From the NCBI GenBank assembly GCA_025923195.1, contig JAICGJ010000045.1, positions 1-34,791 of the forward strand: a stretch of 34,791 nt of DNA, in the 5' to 3' direction. Below, one piece after another: positions 23,607 through 31,519 of this stretch. Origin of the DNA: Chryseolinea sp. (GTDB lineage: Bacteria > Bacteroidota > Bacteroidia > Cytophagales > Cyclobacteriaceae). The notes under the pieces were generated by a model. That model had not been told where the DNA came from. It ran no database searches and saw only the letters and a list, made by a program, of their open reading frames with translations. Positions within the stretch are counted from its first letter, which is position 1. Every line of letters starts with the position of its first letter. Made by a program: the position numbers and the translations under genes.

Positions 23607-25754
23607 ATGATGTCGTTGAATAGGATCGCTTTAAATGTTATTTTTTGTATTCAGATCCTGCTGGTTTTTTTATTGATAGCCGGAGACAGGATTGTATTGC
23701 CGGCATGGTTACAGGTGGCGGGCAGGTTGCACCCACTTGTACTCCACCTGCCAATAGGTTTCCTGATTTTTCTCGCCGTAATCCATTTGTTTCCGAAACA
23801 CGTGGATAAGGATTCCCTTCAGCGTCTTATTCACATCGGATTGGTCATCACATCACTCTTTGCCTCAATCGCCGCGCTGTTCGGATTTTTTTTAAGCCTT
23901 CAGGGAGAATACGGTACTGATGCCCTGATGCGCCATCGGACGGCGGGCGTATTGCTAAGTTGGTTTTGTTATGCACTTCTTCTTTTACATCGGGTCGACG
24001 AAAAACAGAGGTTCTTCTATGGATTCGGAGCCCTCACCTTGGTTACGCTGATAGTAGCCGGGCATACAGGAGCTGTGCTTACGCACGGCCAAAACTTTGT
24101 TCTTGCACCCATATTGGCAAATAAGGAACTTACAGTCGAAAACGCATCGGTATATGAGTTTGCCGTTCAGCCGATATTGGATCGAAAGTGTTTTTCCTGC
24201 CATAACGAAGTGAAAGCCAAGGGGGGTCTTGTGATGACTTCCATCGATAAGTTCAAGGAGGGAGGGAAACATGGGAAGCCGTGGGTGGAAGGGAAGCCGC
24301 AGGAAAGCCGGATGATTAAAGCATTTTACTTGCCATTGAGCCATGACGAGCATATGCCACCCGACGGTAGACCGCAACTTACTCCGGTCGAGATATCCAC
24401 TATCGAAGCATGGATCAAGTCAGGTGCAGATTTCGAAAAGAAGCTAAATCAATTTGCTGATGGAGATTCTTTGAAATTCATCGTGGCATCTTTTGCCGCT
24501 TCCAAGTCCGATGCCCCCGTAGAAGAAAAAACGTATTCATTTTCTGCGGCTTCGGGCGATGTCGTAGAGAAATTGAACACCCCATATCGGTCAGTCTTTC
24601 CACTGTTCAAAGATAGTCCTGCCTTACAAGCTGATTTTTTTCTCAAAGGAAGCTTTCAAGTGGAATTTTTAAGGGAATTGAATTCAATATCCCAACAGCT
24701 GGTGGTCCTTAATTTATCCAAGATGCCTGTGGAGGACAAGGAACTGGAGTTTATTGCTACTTTCACCAACCTGGAGAATTTAAATCTGAACTTTACGCGC
24801 ATCGAAGGCACTGGACTTCGGACGCTGGAGCCATTGGCTAATCTACAAACTTTATCGCTGGCGGGCACATCCGTAAAGGCTGGCGACATTGAACCATTGC
24901 TCTCACTGCCTCGTCTGCGGGAAGTTTACGTCTGGAACACTCAAATCGCCGAGGCAGAACGGGAGGCGTTAAGCAAGAAATATCCCGATGTTACAATAAC
25001 CGGCAACCTATTCTCGGATAGCGAGACGCTGAAACTTGGGAAACCCAGGTTGGAAAATGACGGAGTAATCCGTAAGGGAGAACTTATATCCCTAAAGCAC
25101 AGTATGCCAGGCGTTGTTATTAGATTGTCAAAAGACAAAACAGATCCCGATTCTATCAAATCTGATGTCTATGATAAACCATTCCCCGCTACGGAATCGA
25201 TGGTGTTAAAAGCTAAGGCGTGCAAGGATGGATGGTTCTGCAGCGATGTGTTGAAGGCTACATGCTTTGTCGAGGGGATTGCACCTGTTAACGTCGAACT
25301 TCAGTCTAAGGCCGACGTTCAGTATCCGGGGAAAGGAGCTGAGGGCCTTACTGATATGCAAAAAGGTTTCGCAGATATTCTAAAGGAACCATCCTGGTTG
25401 GGCTATCGTGAAGGACCGTTTTCTACAAATTTTGATTTTGGTAAGAGCATATCATTGAAGAGCATTGTTATTAGTCATGCAGAAAATATCGGCGGGTTTG
25501 TCTTTCCTCCCCAAGAGGTTGAAATTTGGGCGGGGGATAATGTCCGCGAAATGAAAATGCTAAAGCAGCTAAAGCCTGTACAACCTACTGGTTATACGCC
25601 TAATGGAGTAGAAGCACTGCCGATACCGCTGGATTCAGGCGGTTCATACCGTTATTACAGGGTCGTAGCCAGGCCCTTGGCTAAACTTCCAACCTGGCAC
25701 AATTCAAAAGGGGAGAGGGGTTGGTTATTCGTTGATGAGGTTTTCTTCTATTGA
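23607..25754 (+). CDS. Membrane c-type cytochrome with LRR and C-terminal beta domain
   Basis: This 715-residue protein begins with about five membrane helices (10-30, 38-62, 73-97, 112-128, 138-158) containing LHPLVLHLPIGF, like DUF2231-type membrane domains. A planctomycete-type cytochrome c domain follows, with CFSCH at 195-199 and distal M250 in EHMPPDG. A leucine-rich stretch (about 365-450: LEFIATFTNLENLNLNFTRI, LANLQTLSLAGTSVK) and a C-terminal chitobiase/discoidin-like region (to 715, ending GWLFVDEVFFY) complete it. It may be the membrane electron-transfer or anchoring partner of the two exported proteins before it. The stop lies 3 bp from the convergent photolyase stop with no terminator between. 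Confidence 0.85.
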   Translation: MMSLNRIALNVIFCIQILLVFLLIAGDRIVLPAWLQVAGRLHPLVLHLPIGFLIFLAVIHLFPKHVDKDSLQRLIHIGLVITSLFASIAALFGFFLSLQGEYGTDALMRHRTAGVLLSWFCYALLLLHRVDEKQRFFYGFGALTLVTLIVAGHTGAVLTHGQNFVLAPILANKELTVENASVYEFAVQPILDRKCFSCHNEVKAKGGLVMTSIDKFKEGGKHGKPWVEGKPQESRMIKAFYLPLSHDEHMPPDGRPQLTPVEISTIEAWIKSGADFEKKLNQFADGDSLKFIVASFAASKSDAPVEEKTYSFSAASGDVVEKLNTPYRSVFPLFKDSPALQADFFLKGSFQVEFLRELNSISQQLVVLNLSKMPVEDKELEFIATFTNLENLNLNFTRIEGTGLRTLEPLANLQTLSLAGTSVKAGDIEPLLSLPRLREVYVWNTQIAEAEREALSKKYPDVTITGNLFSDSETLKLGKPRLENDGVIRKGELISLKHSMPGVVIRLSKDKTDPDSIKSDVYDKPFPATESMVLKAKACKDGWFCSDVLKATCFVEGIAPVNVELQSKADVQYPGKGAEGLTDMQKGFADILKEPSWLGYREGPFSTNFDFGKSISLKSIVISHAENIGGFVFPPQEVEIWAGDNVREMKMLKQLKPVQPTGYTPNGVEALPIPLDSGGSYRYYRVVARPLAKLPTWHNSKGERGWLFVDEVFFY

Positions 25755-25757
25755 AAA

Positions 25758-27071
25758 CTAGGATAGTGCGGTCTTAAAGACCGCGAGTGCGCGTTCCCTG
25801 GCAAACTTGTGATCGATGATTGGTTCAGGATATTTATCGCTGCCATATTCAGGAACCCAATTGCGGATGTATTTACCGTCGGGATCAAACTTATCGGCCT
25901 GCAGCTCAGGGTTGAAAACTCGAAAATAGGGTGCCGCATCGCAGCCGGAGCCGGCTGCCCATTGCCAACCTCCGTTATTAGAGGCGAGATCGTAGTCCAA
26001 TAGTTTTTTCGCAAAATACGCTTCGCCCCACCGCCAGTCGATCAATAGGTGTTTGGTAAGAAAGCTTGCAGCAATCATGCGGACTCTATTATGCATAAAT
26101 CCGGTATGGTTGAGTTCCCGCATTCCGGCATCGACAATGGGGTATCCCGTCTGGCCCTCACACCAGGCGTTGAATTCGTTTACATCATTTCGCCAATGGA
26201 TGTTCTCGTAGGCGCGCTTGAATGACTGAGTCACAACATGCGGGAAATGCCAAAGTATCATTTGATAAAATTCTCGCCATACAAGCTCATTGAGCCACGC
26301 GTCGTTTTTCTTAAATGCGATTTGTACAAGCTTGCGGATACTGATTGTTCCGAAGCGCAAGTGAACACCAAGTCGTGTTGTCCCTTGCACACCCGGATAG
26401 TTCCGCTGCTTATGATATTTTTCAATAATTGGAATTCTAACGAGACGTTCCGGGAACTTGCTGTACGTTGCGTGGAAGCCTATGTCAGCAAGTCTGGGCA
26501 GTGGAAGTGATTTGCATGAAAGAAAGTACTGATGATACTTCTCCGACGGATAACTTTTTATATAGAAGGGGTTGATCTTGGCTTTCCACGCTTTAGCGTA
26601 TGGTGTGAACACAGTGTATGGCTTCTTATCCTGCTTTAAGACCTCTCCTTTTTCAAAAATCACCTGATCTTTATATGTCTTAAAAATAATTCCTTTGTCG
26701 TTTAGGACCTGGTGAACAACTCTGTCGCGCCCGATACCATAGGGTTCATAATCGTGATTTGCATAGACGATTCTAGGTGTGAGTCGTTTAAAAATCTCAG
26801 CTGGCCGGCCATGCAAGACGAGTAACGAGCTACCCAATAATTCCAACTCATTTTTTAGATGAGCGAGCGACTGATGAATGAAGTCAACGCGCCTATCTTG
26901 CTTATCATCCAGGTCGTCGAGAATGCCAGTGTCAAAAATAAACAATGGGATTACTTTTCGGTTTTCCTTCAAGGCGTAATACAGAGCTGCATTATCGTTC
27001 AAACGCAGGTCTCGTCTCAGCCAGCAAACGGCTACGTCATCATGGATAATCTCAGCGCCGGCGGTGCTCAA
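25758..27071 (-). CDS. phr: Deoxyribodipyrimidine photolyase (cryptochrome/photolyase class I)
   Basis: This 437-residue flavoprotein repairs UV-induced pyrimidine dimers with blue light. The N-terminal photolyase domain starts VAVCWLRRDLRLNDNAALYYAL (about 13-34). The FAD-binding domain has WREFYQMILWHFPHV, IVDAGMRELNHTGFMHNRVR and the hallmark stretch DLASNNGGWQWAAGSGCDAAP, then YFRVFNPELQADKFD. No ATG is available near the N-terminus; TTG 27071 is the only reasonable start. It is the last gene of the sigma-crtI-crtB-idi-phr operon, 12 bp after idi and in the same frame as idi. Confidence 0.95.
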   Translation of the reverse strand: MSTAGAEIIHDDVAVCWLRRDLRLNDNAALYYALKENRKVIPLFIFDTGILDDLDDKQDRRVDFIHQSLAHLKNELELLGSSLLVLHGRPAEIFKRLTPRIVYANHDYEPYGIGRDRVVHQVLNDKGIIFKTYKDQVIFEKGEVLKQDKKPYTVFTPYAKAWKAKINPFYIKSYPSEKYHQYFLSCKSLPLPRLADIGFHATYSKFPERLVRIPIIEKYHKQRNYPGVQGTTRLGVHLRFGTISIRKLVQIAFKKNDAWLNELVWREFYQMILWHFPHVVTQSFKRAYENIHWRNDVNEFNAWCEGQTGYPIVDAGMRELNHTGFMHNRVRMIAASFLTKHLLIDWRWGEAYFAKKLLDYDLASNNGGWQWAAGSGCDAAPYFRVFNPELQADKFDPDGKYIRNWVPEYGSDKYPEPIIDHKFARERALAVFKTALS

Positions 27072-27083
27072 AACTAAAAGTTT

Positions 27084-27599
27084 TCATGCAGCGAAAGGCT
27101 TCAGTTCAGGATGATTCAATATTAGTTTGAACCAGATGGTATAACGGTCGGGGTGCTGGTAAACATCCTCGCGTAAGTACTGCATAGTGACAAACTTCCA
27201 ATCCTCAACTTCGTCCAGGTTGATAATTGGTGTCCCATCAAAAGTGCCAGTAAAGACATGGTCAAGTTCGTGCTCTGTCAGATCCTCGTTGAGTTTGCAC
27301 TCATATATGAATTTATAGACATAGGTAGGTTGTAGGTCTATTCCCATTTCATATTTCAGTCTTTTACGCGTTGCATCATCTATTGATTCATTAAGCGTTG
27401 GATGGCTACAGCATGCATTTGTCCAAAGGCCACCGCTGTGATATTTATTTCGGGATCGCTTTTGGAGCAGCAGCTCGCCTTTGGAATTAAATATCAATAT
27501 GGAAAACGCCCTGTGCAATATCCCCTGTCTATGCGCTTCCATTTTATCCATTGAGCCTAAGACGTTATCCTGCTCATCTACGAGAATGACCTTGTCCAT
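27084..27599 (-). CDS. idi: Isopentenyl-diphosphate delta-isomerase, type I
   Basis: This 171-residue Nudix-fold enzyme (from ATG 27599) interconverts IPP and DMAPP, feeding carotenoid synthesis. AHRQGILHRAFSILIF near 22-37 has metal-ligand histidines, LWTNACCSHP (about 58-67) holds the catalytic cysteine and LTEHELDHVF (about 107-116) the catalytic and metal-binding glutamates. Length is normal. The crtB stop and idi start share one base (TGATG at 27601-27597), which indicates translational coupling. A TTG three bases upstream is possible but not needed. Confidence 0.95.
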   Translation of the reverse strand: MDKVILVDEQDNVLGSMDKMEAHRQGILHRAFSILIFNSKGELLLQKRSRNKYHSGGLWTNACCSHPTLNESIDDATRKRLKYEMGIDLQPTYVYKFIYECKLNEDLTEHELDHVFTGTFDGTPIINLDEVEDWKFVTMQYLREDVYQHPDRYTIWFKLILNHPELKPFAA

Positions 27600-28432
27600 C
27601 AAATTAAGTTAAGCTGATGTTTTACATATGAGTACGCGAGCAACCGGGCCTTGTCGGCGTTTGCAATTCGGATTCTGTCCTTAAGTATTGATTCCGGCGA
27701 GACATTTTTTATTTTCTTAAACAAAGAACGATAATATACATAAGCTACATATACGCCCAATCTTGAAGATCGCGGTAACCGTTTTATCCCTTGGATTGCG
27801 TGATTGAAGTCCTCTTCAATACTTTTTTCTATGTTCATTTTTGCACTAGCATCCCATTGACCCAAGTTGATTTCTGGAAAATAAATTCTCCCCAGCCCGT
27901 TGAAATCTGTGTTTAAATCCCGAAGGAAATTTACTTTCTGAAATGCTGCGCCCAGGCTTCTGGCAAAGGGGGAAAGTGTTTCGTATCGCGAAGTATCCCC
28001 TTCTAAAAAAACATGAAGGCACATGAGTCCAACCACTTCCGCGGAGCCCGTGATATATTCCTTTGATTCATCAACACTATAAGTCTTTTTATGGAGATCC
28101 ATCTCCATGCTTTTGAAGAACTTCTCAATTAATTCCTTCTTTATACCATAACGACTAACGACGTGTTGAAAACTGTTCAGGATTGGATTGAGACTGATTC
28201 CCTCCTCGATGGCCTGAAATGTCGCTAGTTTGAATCTGTCTAATAAAACTTTTTTATTTAACTCGTGGAACGTATCCACAATTTCATCTGCAAAACGAAC
28301 GAATCCGTAAATGGCGTAAATAGGATCTCGAAGGCGCTTATGAAAACATTGGATTCCAAGGGAAAAAGATGTGCTGTATTGATGAGCAGTAATTCGGCTG
28401 CATCGGGCTGAAACTTTATTAAAGGTTTGCAT
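27599..28432 (-). CDS. crtB: Phytoene synthase
   Basis: This 277-residue trans-prenyltransferase joins two GGPP to phytoene. Both Asp-rich motifs are present: DEIVD (49-53 from this start) and DLNTD (172-176) within VNFLRDLNTDFNGLGRIYFPE. I chose ATG 28432 because GGAGG (28441-28437) stands 4 bases before it and MQTFNKVSARCSRIT aligns with family N-termini. An earlier ATG at 28459 would add nine residues and overlap crtI by 14 bp. The GGPP synthase is not in the window. Confidence 0.94.
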   Translation of the reverse strand: MQTFNKVSARCSRITAHQYSTSFSLGIQCFHKRLRDPIYAIYGFVRFADEIVDTFHELNKKVLLDRFKLATFQAIEEGISLNPILNSFQHVVSRYGIKKELIEKFFKSMEMDLHKKTYSVDESKEYITGSAEVVGLMCLHVFLEGDTSRYETLSPFARSLGAAFQKVNFLRDLNTDFNGLGRIYFPEINLGQWDASAKMNIEKSIEEDFNHAIQGIKRLPRSSRLGVYVAYVYYRSLFKKIKNVSPESILKDRIRIANADKARLLAYSYVKHQLNLI

Positions 28433-28436
28433 TGTG

Positions 28437-28441
28437 CCTCC
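28437..28441 (-). promoter_or_regulatory. Ribosome binding site that decides the crtB start
   Basis: GGAGG lies four bases before ATG 28432, in the 13-bp gap after the crtI stop. The alternative ATG 28459 lacks a comparable site. Confidence 0.6.
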
Positions 28442-28445
28442 AGGA

Positions 28446-29921
28446 TTAAATACGCTCATGTCTTTTAATCAATTCTCTCGCGACCACTTCTCCTGATATC
28501 AGCGCTGGCGGTACGCCGGGTCCCGGCACCGTTAATTGTCCAGTATAAAACAAGTTAGCTACTTTTTTGCTGACGATCGAGGGTTTTAGTATGGCAGTTT
28601 GACGCAATGTATTGGCAAGGCCATACGCATTTCCCTTAAATGCATTATAATCTGCAGAGAAGTTATCAGGTGTATAGGTTCTCTGAAACACGATATGATC
28701 ACCAAGTCGTTCTCCGGTAATATTTTCAATCCTGTTTATCACCATGTCAAAATATTTTTGAGCGACTTCGTCTGACGTCCGGAGACCTGTAGCCACAGGT
28801 ATCAAAACAAAAACATTTTCATGCCCCGGCGGGGCAACCGTTGGATCCGTCTTCGAAGGACAGCAAACGTAAAATTGAGGGGAGGTCGGCCATTTCGGAT
28901 CAGTGTAGATCTCATCAGCGTGTTTTTTGAAATCCTGGTCGAAAAATAGCGTGTGGTGCAGGAGTTTGTCGATTCTTTTATTTATCCCGAGATAAAATAT
29001 GAGAGACGAAGGTGCCATCACTCTGTCATTCCAATAGTTGTCAGAATATATTCGATGAGACGATGGCAGAAGTTGCTGTTCAACGTGGTGGTAGTCCGCA
29101 GAGGCCACAACGTACTCAAAGGGTCTGAAAGTGTCCTTTACAATACATCCTGTTAATTTTCTTGAGGTTACTTCCAGTCTCTGGACAGGACTGTCATACT
29201 CGAACTCAACTCCCAATGAGGTGGCCAGTGATACCAATGCTTCTATAACTTTATATATTCCGCCTACAGGGTACCACGTACCCAGCGCCATATCTGCGTA
29301 GTTCATCAAACTATACAACGCAGGGGTTTCCTCAGCTCTTGCACCTAGAAATAAGACTGGAAATTCCAGCAGTTGAACTAATCGTTCAGACTTAAACTTT
29401 TTTTTTACATACGAGGACAAGGAGTCGAAGAGGTGTAATCTGAAAGAGTTTTTTACGATGTCTACGTCCAGCATTTCTCTTACGGACAGGCCTGGCTTGT
29501 ACACCAGGTTCCCTATACCGATCCGGTATTTATACTCAGCCTCCTTGAGAAATATCAGTAGTTGTTTACCGCTTCCAGGCTCTAGCTGCTCGAACATTTT
29601 GTATAATCCTTCTACGCTAGCTGGCACATCAACTGCATCGTCTTTGCCAAATAGAATGCGATACGATGGATCCAATCTCTCTAAAGAATAATAGTCGGCG
29701 GGTGTTTTTCCGAAATGTTTGAAGAATCTTTCGAATACATCGGGCATCCAGTACCAACTCGGTCCCATGTCAAAAGTAAAGCCGAAGGCCGCGAATTTTC
29801 TTGCGCGCCCTCCGGCTATTGTATTCTTCTCAAAAACCGTGACCTGATAACCCTGTTTCGCCAGAAAGCAGGCGGCAGATAAGCCAGAAAAACCCGAACC
29901 AATAACTGCGATTCGCGTCAT
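28446..29921 (-). CDS. crtI: Phytoene desaturase (CrtI family)
   Basis: This 491-residue FAD-dependent desaturase turns phytoene into lycopene. The dinucleotide-binding motif is GSGFSG (8-13) in IAVIGSGFSGLSAACFLAKQ, followed by VFEKNTIAGGRARKF. The C-terminus has the conserved NLFYTGQLTVPGPGVPPALISG segment that contacts FAD. Length is standard. It is preceded by the sigma factor gene (25-bp gap) and followed by crtB, in one operon. Some family members act on other carotenoids (CrtN, CrtD, CrtO types), but presence of crtB and the absence of a second desaturase favour phytoene. Confidence 0.93.
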   Translation of the reverse strand: MTRIAVIGSGFSGLSAACFLAKQGYQVTVFEKNTIAGGRARKFAAFGFTFDMGPSWYWMPDVFERFFKHFGKTPADYYSLERLDPSYRILFGKDDAVDVPASVEGLYKMFEQLEPGSGKQLLIFLKEAEYKYRIGIGNLVYKPGLSVREMLDVDIVKNSFRLHLFDSLSSYVKKKFKSERLVQLLEFPVLFLGARAEETPALYSLMNYADMALGTWYPVGGIYKVIEALVSLATSLGVEFEYDSPVQRLEVTSRKLTGCIVKDTFRPFEYVVASADYHHVEQQLLPSSHRIYSDNYWNDRVMAPSSLIFYLGINKRIDKLLHHTLFFDQDFKKHADEIYTDPKWPTSPQFYVCCPSKTDPTVAPPGHENVFVLIPVATGLRTSDEVAQKYFDMVINRIENITGERLGDHIVFQRTYTPDNFSADYNAFKGNAYGLANTLRQTAILKPSIVSKKVANLFYTGQLTVPGPGVPPALISGEVVARELIKRHERI

Positions 29922-29946
29922 CTGGGCAAGTTAGACAAGAATGTTT

Positions 29947-30447
29947 TCAATAACCTTGAAGCCTTTTTTGGATTTCTTTCCTGGCGTGAAAAATTCTATT
30001 CTTCACAGTTCCTATCGGGATTCGTAAGTGATCCGCAATTTCATGATACTTATAACCCGTAGTATGCATTTTGAAAGGCGTAAGCAGTTCTTCCTTGATA
30101 TTGTTTACATTTTTCCAGATCTCCTTGAATTCCAGACTTTCTTGAGGACGATTGAAAGTATGCTCTTCTTCTACGTTTAGAAAGTATAAATCCTTCGTAG
30201 TGTCGTTTGATGTCTTTGCACGTTGATTCTTGCGATAATTATTAATGAACGTGTTTCTCATAATTGTGAAAAGCCATCCTTTCAGGTTGGTGTCCTGCCT
30301 GAACTTATCACGATAAGTCAGGGCTTTGAGTATCGTATCCTGAACAAGATCCAGTGATTCATCCTTATCATGAGTGAATCTTCTGGTGAAAGTTTGCAAT
30401 GTGCCTCGCAAGCCGGCTATCTGATGGGTGAATTCTATCGCAGTCAT
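29947..30447 (-). CDS. ECF RNA polymerase sigma factor heading the carotenoid operon
   Basis: This 166-residue sigma-70 family protein has region 2 (about 20-80: ESLDLVQDTILKALTYRDKF and GWLFTIMRNTFINNYRK) and region 4 (about 105-162: YKYHEIADHLRIPIGTVKNR). No anti-sigma gene adjoins it, so control is probably transcriptional. Its place between a B12-MerR regulator and the crt genes parallels the LitR/LitS pair of Streptomyces, in which the sigma factor drives light-induced carotenogenesis. The promoter and dyad just upstream (30467-30523) support this. Its own target promoters are unknown. Confidence 0.92.
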   Translation of the reverse strand: MTAIEFTHQIAGLRGTLQTFTRRFTHDKDESLDLVQDTILKALTYRDKFRQDTNLKGWLFTIMRNTFINNYRKNQRAKTSNDTTKDLYFLNVEEEHTFNRPQESLEFKEIWKNVNNIKEELLTPFKMHTTGYKYHEIADHLRIPIGTVKNRIFHARKEIQKRLQGY

Positions 30448-30466
30448 GGGTCTTTGGTTTAAAAAT

Positions 30467-30494
30467 GTTTAATGATATTTGGATATCGTTAAAC
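30467..30494. promoter_or_regulatory. Inverted repeat (operator candidate) over the start of the sigma-crt operon
   Basis: GTTTAATGATAT (30467-30478) and ATATCGTTAAAC (30483-30494) are reverse complements at 11 of 12 positions, separated by TTGG. On the minus strand the dyad begins at the last base of the -7 box and spans the expected start site, the position for a repressor. It ends 20 bp before the sigma ATG. Confidence 0.68.
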
Positions 30495-30523
30495 AAATAT
30501 AGTGCTTAACCAAAACGCGCCAA
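30494..30523 (-). promoter_or_regulatory. Bacteroidota-type promoter of the sigma-crt-phr operon
   Basis: On the minus strand TTG (30523-30521), 19 bases and TATATTTG (30501-30494) match TTG-N19-TAnnTTTG exactly. Transcription should start about 7 bases further, inside the inverted repeat, giving a leader of about 40 bases. Confidence 0.7.
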
Positions 30524-30543
30524 GAATTCTGTTTGATTTTTCT

Positions 30544-30558
30544 GTTAAAAAGTTAAAC
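30544..30558. repeat. GTTAAAAAGTTAAAC element upstream of the sigma promoter
   Basis: Two GTTAAA words in direct repeat (8-bp period) lie 21 bp upstream of the -33 box. A related TTTAAACTTTTAAC lies at 31491-31504 in front of the MerR gene. They may be extra regulator sites or AT-rich chance. Confidence 0.35.
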
Positions 30559-30614
30559 AAAAATTAATTTAAAATTCATAACATTATAATAGACAATGGG
30601 TTATAAGGGTAGAG

Positions 30615-31481
30615 TTAAATGTATTTGCTGAGTTCCAGCGCTGTGGAGAAAGTTTGCACATTTGCCAGCTTAGAACCGTTGAATTTCTGGACCTGATAAC
30701 CCGATGCAAGAATTTTTGTCTGTCCGAACTCGTTTGCAAGGCGTTCCAGGTACTTTTCGATGGGGTCAGGAGGGGTGGACGTAATAGAAGTGAGCATAAA
30801 GTCCGGTTGATGCACTTTGTACACACTCACCAAATCCTCGTGTGGCACATTTTGCCCAAGATAGTAGGTTCGATACCCGGCCTTGCGGATAAGAAAGTGG
30901 TAAAAAAGTAATCCAAGTTCATGCATTTCACCCTCCGGCAGGAATAACAGTATCTTTTTCTGAGTTTTCGGTGGAATTGGGAGTCCATCAATTGCAACAA
31001 CGATTTTTTGCCTTATCAGATTTGAAATGAAATGCTCATGCGCGGGTGTGATATTCTGGGTTTGCCAGAGTATCCCTATTTTTTCAAGGAAGGGATAGAT
31101 GATTTCAGTGATTGTCTGCTCAAATCCGAATCGCAGAATCAAGTTGTTCAAAATCTTCTCAAACAATTCCTCTTCCATATCGATCATGGCAATAACCATT
31201 TGATCGATATGTACACCCTTGTCATTTTGGAGTTCGCTGATCTCGAGGACCTTTCTATTCATGTCATCCAATGACATGTCTGCGATCTTTGAGATCTTAA
31301 TACCATAGGTATTCAGCAGAGAGACATTAATAATTTTCTTGAGGTCCAGGTCGGAGTAGTAGCGGATATTCGTAGCGGTTCTTGATGGTTCAATGATCTT
31401 ATGACGCTTTTCCCAAATCCGAATGGTATGCGCCTTGATCCCTGAAAGTTGTTCAAGTTCTTTAATTGAATACTGCCCCAT
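30615..31481 (-). CDS. CarH/LitR-like B12-binding MerR transcriptional regulator
   Basis: This 288-residue regulator has an N-terminal MerR winged helix (about 4-70: YSIKELEQLSGIKAHTIRIW then RYYSDLDLKKI), a four-helix B12-cap domain (about 90-165) with W139 and E149-H150 in the W-x9-EH pattern, and a Rossmann cobalamin domain (about 175-288) with the ExHxxG motif E185-M-H187-E-L-G190. H187 is the expected lower axial ligand. In CarH of Thermus and Myxococcus these residues bind adenosylcobalamin; the dark tetramer represses carotenoid genes and light breaks it. The gene is next to an ECF sigma-crt operon, so the same role is inferred. Its stop is 167 bp before the sigma start. Confidence 0.9.
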   Translation of the reverse strand: MGQYSIKELEQLSGIKAHTIRIWEKRHKIIEPSRTATNIRYYSDLDLKKIINVSLLNTYGIKISKIADMSLDDMNRKVLEISELQNDKGVHIDQMVIAMIDMEEELFEKILNNLILRFGFEQTITEIIYPFLEKIGILWQTQNITPAHEHFISNLIRQKIVVAIDGLPIPPKTQKKILLFLPEGEMHELGLLFYHFLIRKAGYRTYYLGQNVPHEDLVSVYKVHQPDFMLTSITSTPPDPIEKYLERLANEFGQTKILASGYQVQKFNGSKLANVQTFSTALELSKYI

Positions 31482-31504
31482 CTTTCAGCATTTAAACTTT
31501 TAAC

Positions 31505-31510
31505 AGGAGG
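31505..31510 (+). promoter_or_regulatory. Ribosome binding site fixing the helicase TTG start
   Basis: AGGAGG ends nine bases before TTG 31520. The first ATG in frame is 39 bp further in (31559) with no such site, so the TTG start is favoured. The whole divergent gap to the MerR gene is only 38 bp. Confidence 0.65.
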
Positions 31511-31519
31511 GTCTACAAA

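Noticed and set aside
28432-28459. crtB start at ATG 28459 overlapping crtI
   Set aside because: ATG 28432 has GGAGG in front and a family-like N-terminus; the longer form adds nine unaligned residues. The alternative is not excluded.
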